A stretch of 64,000 nucleotides of DNA from Methanoculleus receptaculi (lineage in GTDB: Archaea; Halobacteriota; Methanomicrobia; Methanomicrobiales; Methanoculleaceae), in NCBI RefSeq assembly GCF_033472595.1, contig NZ_CP137642.1:930001-994000 (forward strand), given 5' to 3'. A program made the translations under genes and the position numbers. The notes below the pieces were generated by a model. The model was not told where the DNA came from and did no database searches. It saw only the letters and a program-made list of their open reading frames with translations. Shown here piece after piece: positions 52,978 to 61,310 of this stretch. Numbering within the stretch: position 1 is the first letter of the stretch; each line of letters starts with the position of its first letter.

Positions 52978-54208
52978 CGATCAAACAGGCAGGAAGCCCA
53001 CCCCTTTAGGGGTGGGTGGAATACCGTCATAAGCACCTATTTATACCTAAAGAACCAGGGATTCTCTACATCATGCTACTTACAATAAAGGTGAAGTTGC
53101 TGACGTCGCAGGAACAACACGACGATCTCCTGAAAACAATGGAGCGATTCAACGAAGCCTGTAACTACATCTCCGACGTAGCATGGTCGAACCGAACGTT
53201 TGGGAAGATCAGACTCCAGAAGATCCTCTACTACGAGGTTCGGGAGAGATTCGGTCTTTCTGCTCAGATGGTCGTCCGAGCGGTCAGCAAAGTCTCCGAG
53301 AGTTACAAGATCGACCGGTCTGTGAAACATACCTTCAAGTCTCATGGGGCTGTCGCCTACGACCATCGGAACCTGACGATTAAAGGTGCAGATCGGGTAT
53401 CGATCCTAACACTCAATGGTCGGACACTGGTTCCAATGGTGTATGGGGATTACCGACCCCTCGATCAAACCCGGATCAGAGGACAGGCGGATCTCATCTA
53501 CTTTGATGGGGTCTTCTACCTGATGCTGGTCGTCGACATCCCGGAAGAGAAGCAGATTGAGAACCCCGACGGCATCCTCGGCGTGGATCTGGGGGTCACC
53601 AATCTGGCAACCACAAACGATGGAGTCCAGTTCTCCGGCGAGAAGTGCGAGGCTGTGCGGAAACGATACTCGGCACTCAAGGCGCGACTTCAATCCGTTG
53701 GGACCTGGGATGCGAAAAAGCATCTGAAGCGGATCTCAAGAAGAGAGAGGAGATTCAAGAAAGACACGAATCATTGTATCTCAAAGCAGATCGTTGAAAC
53801 GGCACAAGGCACGAACCGGGCGATTGCCCTTGAAGACCTGAAAGGGATTCAACCCGGTAGCACGGTTTCTAAGCCATTACGGTCTGCTCTCGGCAAATGG
53901 GCGTTCTATGAGTTGGCATCGTTCATCCAGTACAAGGCACAACTCCTTGGTGTTCCGGTGGTGTTTGTTGACCCCCGCTATACTTCGCAGCAATGTTCAG
54001 TCTGCGGTTTTGTCAGCAAAGAGAACCGGAAGTCGCAGTCTGAGTTTGTCTGTCTGGAGTGCGGTCATTCGGAGAACGCTGATATCAATGCCGCCAAAAA
54101 TATTGCACTCAGGGCTGCCGTCAACCAGCCTATTGCACTCCACTCCTCGAATCAAGTAGAGGAGAGATGGAAGGGCAAGCCCACCCCTTTAGGGGGTGGG
54201 TAGTTGAC
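52978..54208 (+). mobile_element. IS200/IS605-type element carrying only tnpB
   Basis: The boundaries are set by restoring the relE frame. The left flank is TTCAC (52973-52977), and the element ends TTGAC (54204-54208). Subterminal palindromes CCCACCCC-TTTA-GGGGTGGG (52997-53016) and CCCACCCC-TTTAG-GGGGTGGG (54180-54200) are the expected hairpins. There is no target duplication, as expected for single-strand transposition. No tnpA is present, so mobility would need a transposase in trans. Confidence 0.88.
53073..54203 (+). CDS. tnpB: TnpB, RNA-guided endonuclease of the IS605/IS1341 group
   Basis: The 376-residue protein is intact. The RuvC residues are D172 (GVDLGVTNLATT), E254 (IALEDLKGI) and D337 (ENADINAAKN). 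The zinc finger is C308/C311 and C327/C330. Known TnpB proteins use an omegaRNA made from the element's 3' end and flank to cut the empty donor site. Here the guide would come from 54209 onward, the relE 3' part. TATA-like TATTTATACC (about 53038) lies 30 nt before the ATG, so the message may be leaderless. Confidence 0.93.
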   Translation: MLLTIKVKLLTSQEQHDDLLKTMERFNEACNYISDVAWSNRTFGKIRLQKILYYEVRERFGLSAQMVVRAVSKVSESYKIDRSVKHTFKSHGAVAYDHRNLTIKGADRVSILTLNGRTLVPMVYGDYRPLDQTRIRGQADLIYFDGVFYLMLVVDIPEEKQIENPDGILGVDLGVTNLATTNDGVQFSGEKCEAVRKRYSALKARLQSVGTWDAKKHLKRISRRERRFKKDTNHCISKQIVETAQGTNRAIALEDLKGIQPGSTVSKPLRSALGKWAFYELASFIQYKAQLLGVPVVFVDPRYTSQQCSVCGFVSKENRKSQSEFVCLECGHSENADINAAKNIALRAAVNQPIALHSSNQVEERWKGKPTPLGGG

Positions 54209-54386
54209 TGTCTTTTACATCATAGAGCCTGAGGAGAACGTCGTTGAGATCGAGAAGATCATGACGATCGAGAAAGCCCATAAGGATTATTCGCGCAGGT
54301 AGCCTCCTCCCCAGGCACAGGTGTCTCGTCCTTCCTTTCGCCGGGGGATTCGGGGCTGCAGTCCGTAGTTCACTTGACTCCGATAC

Positions 54387-54674
54387 TCAGAGACCTAATC
54401 CATAAGTCATCATCAAGGTGCTTCCTGGTGTCACTCCGGAGCCCGGCAATCTCTTCTTTCGTCTCTCTCGCGACCTGGGCTCTGGTCCTGCTTGTCCGGC
54501 CACAGGTCTAATTTCGTATCCATGCTTTGGAGTATATCCACAGCGTAATATCTCCTCCTGGAGGTTTTCTCCCCGGATGATCTCAAAGGTGGCGTAGTCT
54601 CCTGTGGCTTCTTCCCACCTGATGTTGAACGATTTGGTAACGTAACGAAAGTTCTGTAAAATTGAATTGGCCAT
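54387..54674 (-). CDS. hypothetical small protein, possibly decayed
   Basis: The first 60 residues ([20 protein letters not shown], then [20 protein letters not shown]) read like a real protein. The last 35 are arginine- and proline-rich and may result from a frameshift. No family is recognised. The remaining bases 54303-54386 show nothing. Confidence 0.35.
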   Translation of the reverse strand: MANSILQNFRYVTKSFNIRWEEATGDYATFEIIRGENLQEEILRCGYTPKHGYEIRPVAGQAGPEPRSRERRKKRLPGSGVTPGSTLMMTYGLGL

Positions 54675-54903
54675 GGATCCCTTACCGTTAATCGAAGATT
54701 ATCTTTCCGATCAGGAGAATGGCATGAAGACCCAGGTGATGCTCGCAGAGGCCCTCCAGCAGGCAGGAGCCGCCCAGTACGAACGCACCGATGCGCGGAA
54801 AGCGCATCGGAACGGCTACAAGGACCGATCCCTCAAGACCCGATACGGGGAGACAGTCCTCCGGAAACCCCAGTTCCGCGAATTTCAGAAGGGCATCCAA
54901 TGA
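54673..54903 (+). pseudogene. N-terminal fragment of an IS256 (Mutator) family transposase
   Basis: Residues [20 protein letters not shown] then [20 protein letters not shown] match the N-terminal zinc-finger-like region of IS256 transposases, whose consensus is close to RNGYRPRTLKTRVGELVL. The frame stops after 76 residues, and the DDE domain (about 330 residues) is missing. The break falls exactly at the start codon of the DUF1828/DUF1829 gene (ATGA overlap). Confidence 0.75.
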
Positions 54904-55664
54904 TCGATGAGATCCAGAGCCTGGTGGACGAATACGCCCGTTGGCTCAAGGAAAAGACTCTAATAAGGCAGGTGGACGAGTGGGTGGAGATCACAACACC
55001 CTACCTCGACCGGCACAACGACTATCTCCAGATCTACGCCCGGCGCCGGAACGGCGACTATGTTCTCACCGATGCTGGATACATCCTCCAGGATCTGGAG
55101 TTGTCCGGTTGCAGACTTGATACTCCGAAGAGAAAGTCTCTGTTGATGATGACGCTCAACGGGTTTGGCGTGAAACTGAGCGGAGATAGGCTCGAAGTGC
55201 AGACATCTGCTGCAAACTTCGCACCCAGCAAACACAACCTGATACAGGCGATGCTCGCTGTCAATGATCTCTTTGGACTTGCAACACCGATGACAGCGAG
55301 CCTGTTCTACGAAGATGTGGTCGCCTGGCTTGAGGAGCACAAGATCCGGTACGCAGCCAACGTCAAATTCACCGGCCAGAGTGGGTTCGACCACCTCTTT
55401 GACTTCATCATCCCCAAGTCCTATAGCCAGCCGGAACGAATCATCAAGACAATCAGCAGCCCAAACAGAGATACGGCCCAGGCGGTTGCGTTCGCCTGGA
55501 TTGATATAAAGGACGTCCGCCCTCCTGATTCAAAAGCCTATGCCATCCTGAACGATATTGACCGCCCGGTCCCGGGAAATGTTCTGGATGCGCTGAAGAA
55601 CTATAACGTGAAGCCGGTCTTATGGAGTGACCGGGAAGCTGTTGCTGGAGAGTTAGCAGCATGA
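54900..55664 (+). CDS. DUF1828/DUF1829 domain protein
   Basis: The 254-residue protein begins with a DUF1828-like domain ([20 protein letters not shown] and [17 protein letters not shown], residues about 35-80). A DUF1829-like C-terminal domain follows ([20 protein letters not shown], then [17 protein letters not shown]). Such two-domain proteins are common in mobile and defence regions; their biochemistry is not established. It follows a truncated transposase directly and may rely on that fragment's promoter. Confidence 0.78.
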   Translation: MIDEIQSLVDEYARWLKEKTLIRQVDEWVEITTPYLDRHNDYLQIYARRRNGDYVLTDAGYILQDLELSGCRLDTPKRKSLLMMTLNGFGVKLSGDRLEVQTSAANFAPSKHNLIQAMLAVNDLFGLATPMTASLFYEDVVAWLEEHKIRYAANVKFTGQSGFDHLFDFIIPKSYSQPERIIKTISSPNRDTAQAVAFAWIDIKDVRPPDSKAYAILNDIDRPVPGNVLDALKNYNVKPVLWSDREAVAGELAA

Positions 55665-55846
55665 GTCCCGCACTCTCATCTTCGGTGAGATCGGGGCGCC
55701 AACGGGTGACTTTGCTCTTCTGTCACCACCCCTTCTTTTGCGACTCCATAGTTCTCATCCCTGCGAACTACTAACCAACTACTAATGTGTGTGAAATTAG
55801 TATTTAGTGTACCCTCTCTTTAAGGAGATGATGCAATTTCAACAAA

Positions 55847-55883
55847 GTGAACTACCCCGCGCCTCTCGGGCGGGGTAGTTCAC
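55847..55883 (+). repeat. 37-bp palindrome, copy 1
   Basis: Arms GTGAACTACCCCG and CGGGGTAGTTCAC (13 bp, perfect) enclose the loop CGCCTCTCGGG. It directly precedes the broken 5' end of a DUF4143 gene fragment. The form is that of subterminal hairpins of IS200/IS605-type elements. Confidence 0.85.
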
Positions 55884-55884
55884 C

Positions 55885-56166
55885 CGGGGCAAAGAGTCCA
55901 ACCTCTACTTCTGGCGGGACAAACACGGGCATGAAATCGACTGCATCATCGAGTATCAGGGGTGGGATCCCGTCCCGGTCGAGATCAAGTCGGGCAGAAC
56001 GGCAAGTGCCGACTTCTTTGACGAGATCACGTACTGGAACGGGCTCTCCGGCAACACCCCGGATCGATCGTTCGTGGTCTATGGGGGCGACCGGTCCCAG
56101 CGCCGGGCAACAGGGCAGCTGATCGGGTACCGGGATCTGGAGCCGATCGTTCCGTACCTGGAGTGA
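55885..56166 (+). pseudogene. C-terminal fragment of an AAA ATPase with DUF4143 domain
   Basis: The open frame starts without a start codon right after the palindrome. It encodes SNLYFWRDKHGHEIDCIIEY, VPVEIKSGRTASADFFDEI and SFVVYGGDRSQRRATGQLIG. These are the nuclease-like DUF4143 motifs (D..E.K pattern) at the end of archaeal and bacterial ATP-binding proteins of about 400 residues. Everything before is missing. Confidence 0.8.
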
Positions 56167-56615
56167 TAGGCACCCCACCAGATCGCTCTTTACCCCCCGG
56201 TTCCATACCTTCTCCTATGCCCGACGACCGGGAGATCATCAGGGTGGCCATCCGAAAGGCACGCGAACTCGGGGCGGCGGGCCGCGACCTACATCTTCCC
56301 GCGCCTGATCGCCATCACCGAAGGGGATCGGTTGTGAGTGCTCCAAACCCATTTGTGTGTATCAAAACCGCGATCCTACACACAAAATATCTTGCGATTA
56401 CCGGGATATACACAAACACGTCATGGAAGCGGTTGTGGGTCATCTGCGATCCACAACAATATTTTTGGGGTCACAAAATGTATTTTCATGTCCCACAAAA
56501 CCCATTGTGGGACACCGGTGGGAGACAACGGCCGGATCCGGGCGGCGGCATGAGCACGGGAACAGGGCCGACTGAAAGGGAACCGTATTCAACCCCTGGA
56601 AAACAGAGATGTATC
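56167..56615. other. non-coding stretch with three TTGTG/CACAA inverted repeats
   Basis: No gene is supported. A short frame (MPDDREIIRVAIRKARELGA, from 56218) may be a gene remnant. The AT-rich part holds three inverted repeats: TTTGTGTGTA/TACACACAAA (56352-56361 and 56377-56386), TTGTGG/CCACAA (56433-56438 and 56451-56456), and TGTCCCACAA/TTGTGGGACA (56489-56498 and 56505-56514, a 10-bp stem with 6-nt loop). Confidence 0.7.
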
Positions 56616-56709
56616 ATGGACGAAGAGACGGACAGGATGTTTGCGTATGTCAGGGCGGCGGTTCCGGGATCGGGAGCGCACGGATTCGAGCATACCGAGA
56701 GGGTGCGGA
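56616..56709 (+). pseudogene. N-terminal fragment of an HD-domain phosphohydrolase
   Basis: ATG 56616 begins MDEETDRMFAYVRAAVPGSG followed by AHGFEHTERV, the N-terminal signature of small HD-domain hydrolases (first metal-binding H in the FxHTxRV motif). The HD pair itself is missing, because the gene ends where an opposite-strand gene fragment begins. Confidence 0.7.
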
Positions 56710-57057
56710 TATGCGGATCCTCATCCCGGCCGCCCGCATCTCCTCATCCATCCGGGAGAGGAGCAAGCCCGAGAGGTTTTTGCCCCGGAACGCCTGGTGC
56801 ACGGCGAAATCGGTCATCTCGACGTTCTCGTCCTCGCGGTAGATCTCCGCCGAGGAGGCCGCGGCAAGCCGGCCGTCTTCGGTGCGGACGATGAAGTAAC
56901 GGTAGTCCCCGGCCATCGTCGCCCGCAGGTAGCCGGGATCGGCGATGGGAAACGGGTAGGTTGCAAAGACCTCGCCGTAAAGCGCGGCAAGGTCGTCGGC
57001 GTCGTCTTCCGCCGCAGGCGCACACGTCCAGCCCGGCGGCAGGACGACCGGGCGGGC
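56707..57057 (-). pseudogene. internal fragment of a beta-lysine N6-acetyltransferase (AblB-like)
   Basis: The frame encodes ALYGEVFATYPFPIADPGYL, RYFIVRTEDGRLAAASSAEI and NVEMTDFAVHQAFRGKNLSG, matching the GNAT domain of AblB, which makes the osmolyte N-epsilon-acetyl-beta-lysine. Both ends are lost: one joins a glycosyltransferase fragment, the other abuts the HD fragment. No ablA is nearby. Confidence 0.72.
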
Positions 57058-57401
57058 ATCGCTCCGGGCTTGATCTCGCCCCTGAGCCGGGAGCCGAGGG
57101 CCATGTCGGCGCCGGCGTCGAGCCGGGCGAGGAGTTTGGGGATCTCCAGGAAGTCGTAGGTGTTGTCCGCATCCCCGATGACGATATACCGTCCCCGGGC
57201 GCACGCGAGCCCCGCTTCTCCGGTCTGACGACCGTAGCCCCGAGGTCGCGGGCGATCGCCGCCGTCCGGTCGTCGGAGGAGTCGGCGATGATGATCTCGC
57301 CCTCGATCGGCAAACACTCTCTGGATCTTTCTGATGCACTCGCCGATGGTCGCTTCTTCGTTGAGCGCGGGAAGGACGACGGAGAGAGCGGGGGCGTTCA
57401 T
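57040..57401 (-). pseudogene. N-terminal part of a family 2 glycosyltransferase, frameshifted
   Basis: The start (NAPALSVVLPALNEEATIGE) and later pieces EIIIADSSDDRTAAIARDLG and ARGRYIVIGDADNTYDFLEI are classic dolichyl-phosphate mannosyltransferase-like GT2 motifs, with DAD as metal site. They lie in different frames, so there are at least two frameshifts. The protein breaks off after GEIKPGAMP and runs into the AblB fragment. Confidence 0.8.
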
Positions 57402-57650
57402 TTTCTGGAATAGTATCGGGCTCTTGGGGTATGGAGTGTATCGATTGGCGTGCGGGGTTCGGGGGCCAGCGTCCTTCGTCTTCCGGTAGCTTTCGACCGA
57501 TGCTGTGGATCCATCATGAAAATGATAATCTCCGGCTATAACTCCCCGCGAAGAGCGTTTGAGAGAGACATGAGCGGGAGACAGGCCGCGCCCGTTCCAT
57601 AAGAGTGGTCGTTCGATACCTTTATCGCGCCAACGGGGCGATCAATCAGT

Positions 57651-58034
57651 ATGGCTGCCCCCGGCACCGCACGTGAGCACAAACTGCGACTTAAAACCGA
57701 GCTGGAGAGGTTCGTCGACCGCTGGAGCCGGGACCCCTCGATCAGGAAGATAATTCTCTTCGGTTCGGCTGCCCGGGGCGATGTCCGTTGCGACAGCGAT
57801 CTCGATCTCGTCGTTGTTCAGGAGACAGATAAGAAGTTTTTATCACGTCTTGAGCCGTTTTATCGCGATGCTCGTATCGCCATGGATATTCTGGTGTATA
57901 CCCCGGATGAGTTCGCTGCCATGCAGGAAGGGATTTTTCTTAAGAATGCGTTACAGGACGGTGTTGTACTCTATGAAGCAGGAGCCCGAAAAAGAAGGAA
58001 CCCGATGGCTGAAACAGGCAGAACGCGACCTTGA
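57651..58034 (+). CDS. MNT-type nucleotidyltransferase (antitoxin of HEPN-MNT pair)
   Basis: The 127-residue protein has the minimal nucleotidyltransferase motif FGSAARGDVRCDSDLDLVVV with the catalytic D-x-D and a third carboxylate in IAMDILVYTP. In HEPN-MNT pairs the MNT protein adds AMP to the HEPN toxin and neutralises it. The HEPN gene starts 61 bp before this stop. ATG 57651 has no obvious ribosome binding site. Confidence 0.88.
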   Translation: MAAPGTAREHKLRLKTELERFVDRWSRDPSIRKIILFGSAARGDVRCDSDLDLVVVQETDKKFLSRLEPFYRDARIAMDILVYTPDEFAAMQEGIFLKNALQDGVVLYEAGARKRRNPMAETGRTRP

Positions 58035-58377
58035 CGATGCAGAGTATGCTTTTGCCGGCGAGAGGTACAACCTGACCTGCTTCCTGGCCCAGCAGGCTGC
58101 AGAGAAGGCCATCAAGGCATACCTCTATCTCTCCGGAGAGGAGAGAGTGCTCGGCCATTCCGTCGCGGACCTCCTTAACAGGGCCTCCTCACTCAACAGC
58201 GCCTTCGGCACCATCTCGCGGGCAAGGACACTCGACCTCTATTATATCCCAACCCGCTATCCGAACGGGATTCCGGGAGGCCTGCCGTACGAGGCGTTCG
58301 ATCGGGAGGAAGGCGAGAAGGCCCTGGCTCTCGCTACCTCCGTCATCGACCTCGTCAAGGAGATGTTCTCGGGCTAG
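57973..58377 (+). CDS. HEPN domain protein (toxin of HEPN-MNT pair)
   Basis: The 134-residue helical protein shows the HEPN start RWLKQAERDLDDAEYAFAGE and FLAQQAAEKAIKAYLYLSGE, then GHSVADLLNR. HEPN toxins are RNases with an R-x4-6-H motif. The C-terminal segment here (RARTLDLYYIPTRYPNG) has no histidine at that distance, so the nuclease site is either atypical or lost. ATG 57973 is inside the MNT gene, the usual overlapping arrangement. Confidence 0.86.
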   Translation: MKQEPEKEGTRWLKQAERDLDDAEYAFAGERYNLTCFLAQQAAEKAIKAYLYLSGEERVLGHSVADLLNRASSLNSAFGTISRARTLDLYYIPTRYPNGIPGGLPYEAFDREEGEKALALATSVIDLVKEMFSG

Positions 58378-58510
58378 TGCCGTGCCGGGCGGTGCTGGGA
58401 TATGGATCGGCAGCCCGGAGTTGCGCCCTTAGTCCCGTGGCCTCGTGCAGGAGACGATCCACGGAACCCCTATATAGTGTCATAGATAACTCTCCAGTGG
58501 AGGGGATCAA

Positions 58511-58744
58511 CTGTCAGATACTCGTCTCCGCTACACGGTCCTTATGGAGCAGAATGAGGAGGGAGGGTATACCGTAACGGTGCCGTCCCTCCCGGGGTGC
58601 ATCAGCGAGGGGTCTACCTGGGAAGAGGCGCTGGCACACATCGAGGAGGCGATCGCGGGGTATATCGAGGTAGCCAGGAAACTCGGCAAACCCATTCCGG
58701 TTGAAGTATCCGTACCCCTGAATACAAGCAACGCGGGGACATGA
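58511..58744 (+). CDS. hicB: HicB antitoxin, apparent CTG start
   Basis: HicB neutralises HicA and often represses the operon. The protein SDTRLRYTVLMEQNEEGGYT followed by VTVPSLPGCISEG is the HicB partial RNase-H-like fold; the tail is short, without a separate DNA-binding domain. The ATG at 58544 would remove the first beta strand. Upstream in frame, CTG 58511 is preceded by GGAGGGG ending 5 nt before it, so translation probably starts there (77 residues). TATA-like CCTATATAGTG lies near 58470. It overlaps hicA by 4 bp. Confidence 0.85.
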   Translation: MSDTRLRYTVLMEQNEEGGYTVTVPSLPGCISEGSTWEEALAHIEEAIAGYIEVARKLGKPIPVEVSVPLNTSNAGT

Positions 58745-58965
58745 AACTCCCGAGAACCACCGGGGAGACGGTGGTCGGTGCTCTCAAGAGAGCCGGTTTT
58801 GAGGTGGTTGGCATCCGGGGCAGCCATCACTATCTCTATCATGCGCAACGTGACGTCATCGTCACCGTTCCCGTGCACTCTAAAAAGATCCTTGCGCCAA
58901 AGACGCTTCAGGCGATTCTTTTCCAGTCCGGGATCACCGTCGACGAGTTCCGGGCGCTCCTGTAG
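58741..58965 (+). CDS. hicA: HicA toxin
   Basis: HicA is a small double-stranded-RNA-binding-like RNase that cuts mRNA. The 74-residue protein has VGALKRAGFEVVGIRGSHHY with the catalytic histidine in GSHH, then VTVPVHSKKILAPKTLQAIL and a final helix, all standard. It overlaps hicB by ATGA. The pair appears intact. Confidence 0.93.
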   Translation: MKLPRTTGETVVGALKRAGFEVVGIRGSHHYLYHAQRDVIVTVPVHSKKILAPKTLQAILFQSGITVDEFRALL

Positions 58966-59098
58966 CACGTCGTTGTCATTCATCTTCGGGGTAGCGTTAC
59001 GCACCTTTGAAAATGCGGCAGAGCCCTCTCTCCAACCGGATATCTTTAACCATCCCAAAGCCCAATTCTGACGTAACGAACCGGAGGATTACAGGAAG

Positions 59099-60268
59099 AT
59101 GCGGATAACTGTCGTCGGCGGGGGCTACGTCGGCCTGGTCACGGGGGCCTGCTTCGCCTAACTCGAGCACACCGTCGACATCGTCGAGATCGATGCGGGG
59201 AAGGCGGCGGCGATCAACGCCAGACGCGCTCCGATCCACGAGCGGGGGCTCGATGCGCTCCTCGAGCGGCATGCCGGCAAGCGGCTCTTCGCGGGGACGG
59301 ATTATGATCCGGTCTCCGGCGCGGATCTCTCGTTTGTCTGCGTCGGCACCCCGCCGGGAGCGCCGATCTCTCGATGGTCGTCGCCGCAAGCCGGTCGATC
59401 GGGGAGGCCCTTTGCAGCGGGAACGGCTCGCACACCGTCGTGGTGAAGAGCACCGTACCGCCGGGGACGACCGCGGGCCTCGTCGTGCCCGCGACGAGAT
59501 CGGGTTTGCGATGAACCCGGAGTTTCTCCGCGAGGGTCTTGCGGTCGAGGACTTCCTGCACCCGGACCGGATCGTGATCGGGAGCAGGGACGGCCGCTCC
59601 GGGGACGCCGTCGCCGCCGCCTACCAGGGGATTTCGGCCCCGGTGGTACGGTGCGGGCTCACCGCCGCGGAGATGATCAAGTACGCCTCGAACGCCCTCC
59701 TCGCGACGAAGATCTCGTTTGCAAACGAGGTGGGAAACGTCTGCAAACGCCTCGGGATCGATGTCTACGAGGTGATGGAGGGCGTCGGGATGGACCACCG
59801 GGTCTCGCCGCCGGCGCCGGGTTCGGGGGGAGCTGCTTCCCAAAAGACGTCGCGGCCCTCGTCAGCCTCGCGGAAGGACTCGGGGAAGAGCCCGCACTCC
59901 TCCGGTCGGTGCTCGACGTCAACGACAGCCAGCCGCTGCGCATGGTGCGGCTGCTCGAGGAGAAGATCGGCGATCTTTCGGGGAAGCGGGTCGCCGTCCT
60001 CGGCCTCGCCTTCAAGGATAACACCGACGACATCCGGGAGTCCCGGGCGATCCCGGTCGCCGCCTACGACCCGCTTGCCGTACCTTCAATGCGACAGGTC
60101 TTTCCCGGGATCGGCTACGCCGCCTCGGTCGCCGACGCCTGCCTGGTGATGACGGAGTGGCCGGAGTTCTCCGCCCTCAACGGGGAGTTCGACCTGATGA
60201 GGTCCCGGGTCGTCATCGAGGGGCGCCGGATCCTCTCCTGTGACGGCAAAGAGGGGATCTGCTGGTGA
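59099..60268 (+). pseudogene. UDP-sugar 6-dehydrogenase (Ugd/WecC type), inactivated
   Basis: The start RITVVGGGYVGLVTGACFA is interrupted by TAA at 59159-59161. Further parts lie in shifted frames: LSFVCVGTPP, HTVVVKSTVPPGTTAGLVVP, MNPEFLREGLAVEDFLHPDR, MIKYASNALLATKISFANEV and FGGSCFPKDVAALVSLAEGL (with the catalytic cysteine). The C-terminal part, from KRVAVLGLAFKDNTDDIRES, has a deletion before AYDPLAV. At least three frameshifts, one stop and one deletion are visible. The intact enzyme would oxidise a UDP-sugar for surface polysaccharide. Confidence 0.92.
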
Positions 60269-60700
60269 GCGGGAGAGGTATTATGAGACGGCGCCACCCA
60301 TCGTCGGATACTTCTCCAGAATCATTCCTCCTCCAGGTTCCGTGAATCGATCCGGTGTTCGTCGCATCGTGTAAGCGGTGATGACTCGAGCCCGGGCCAG
60401 TGCTTCGCCATTCCCGCAAGGCCACACCCTCCGGAGAGCGGAACCTATCCCGAAAACGGTACGGCTCTGATCGAGTTTGTTCTAAAAGCCCCTGCTGGGA
60501 GGGGGGACACCCGCCCCTGCCCCCCGGGCATCGATTAACCCGAGCCTCGCGGGGGAGGGCATCCTCATACCGCCCGGTTACGGGCATGTGGCCGTCAAAC
60601 GGTAGGGGGAAATCCATCCATGTAGCGGTCATGTCCGAATCTCCGGCGCTTACCGGTCACCTTAAGTGATTGTTGACTATAAAGTAGTATACTTAAGAAT
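60269..60700. other. non-coding stretch, no gene seen
   Basis: No reading frame here resembles a protein. An AT-rich patch at 60669-60700 (GACTATAAAGTAGTATACTTAAG) looks like a promoter and precedes the ATPase fragment. Confidence 0.5.
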
Positions 60701-60709
60701 CAACATCTC

Positions 60710-60880
60710 TTCGTAGACCGGGCAGGTGAACTGCAGTTCCTTACCGATCGGTATCGTTCACCGGTTCCGGAGTGCCTGATCCTGTACGGGCGGCGACGCG
60801 TGGGAAAGACAACGCTTCTTGCCCGATTCCTGCAGACGGTCCCGGGGTTTTACTTCCTGGCCTCAGAGCATGCCTTCTGG
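60710..60880 (+). pseudogene. N-terminal fragment of an archaeal AAA ATPase
   Basis: The frame without a start codon encodes FVDRAGELQFLTDRY, then LILYGRRRVGKTTLLARFLQ (Walker A) and GFYFLASEHAFW. This is the N-terminal end of archaeal ATP-binding proteins with DUF234 or DUF4143 tails. It then runs directly into Doc-like sequence. It could derive from the same kind of gene as the fragment at 55885, but nothing proves they were one gene. Confidence 0.75.
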
Positions 60881-61079
60881 CAGGGTAATAAAAGAACAGC
60901 CTATACATGTTCTCATATTACGCGCAAATGGGTTTGCCTTTGATGTTGAGGGCGATGAAGCGGATCGGTTCATGGTAACTCTTGCGAGTCTGGATGCCGA
61001 GGGCAATGCCACATATACCCGGGAAGAGGTCGAAGAATGGATCCGCAAAAATACAAGGAGATTGGACGGCCTCATTTAG
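60881..61079 (+). pseudogene. fragment of a Doc/Fic-type toxin, frameshifted
   Basis: QGNKRTAYT, the end of the Fic/Doc core motif (GNKRTA), is in the frame of the ATPase fragment. The continuation ILRANGFAFDVEGDEADRFM and a C-terminal VEEWIRKNTRRLDGLI are in the next frame, as in Doc toxins. The N-terminal half with the HxFx part of the motif is missing. Confidence 0.65.
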
Positions 61080-61273
61080 TGCCGGCCGAGGAGTTCCAGT
61101 GCCTTCTGATTCTTCTTGATGGAGGCTTCTAAGGACCACCTTTCCATGACGGTCAATCCCATGCTGGTGGACCCCCTCATCCGGACACTCCGATATCGGT
61201 TATTCGTTGTATGAGATGTTGTCATCGTATTACACCTTCACGAGAACAACATATAACCTCTTGTAGTATTTCA

Positions 61274-61310
61274 GTGAGCTACCCCGCGCCTCTCGGGCGG
61301 GGTAGTTCAC
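61274..61310 (+). repeat. 37-bp palindrome, copy 2
   Basis: This has the same arms and loop as copy 1, with one mismatch in the left arm (GTGAGCTACCCCG). It cuts off the 3' end of the leftward hypothetical gene. Confidence 0.85.

Larger units (their letters stand above)
52787..54302 (+). pseudogene. relE-type toxin gene interrupted by a TnpB element
   Basis: The 5' part (GTG 52787 to 52977) encodes ILIERRAREFLKGLPPKTRR and YPHPPAIYRLHISRSFT, typical RelE/ParE. After the element, 54209-54302 continues in frame with VFYIIEPEENVVEIEKIMTI and ends KAHKDYSRR. Deleting 52978-54208 leaves a continuous 94-residue RelE reading frame, so the insertion is precise and recent enough that no other damage occurred. 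The toxin is inactivated; the antitoxin just upstream is intact. Confidence 0.9.

Noticed and set aside
56489-56514. The 10-bp stem hairpin as an intrinsic terminator
   Set aside because: No T run follows, no complete gene ends just upstream, and archaeal termination does not need hairpins.
56163-56894. 243-residue plus-strand frame
   Set aside because: It crosses the non-coding hairpin region and the antisense of the AblB fragment. Only short pieces make sense, in other frames.
55885-60880. The DUF4143 tail and the ATPase N-terminus as two halves of one gene split by insertion
   Set aside because: They are in the wrong order (tail first) and nearly 5 kb apart on the same strand. A simple insertion cannot produce this.
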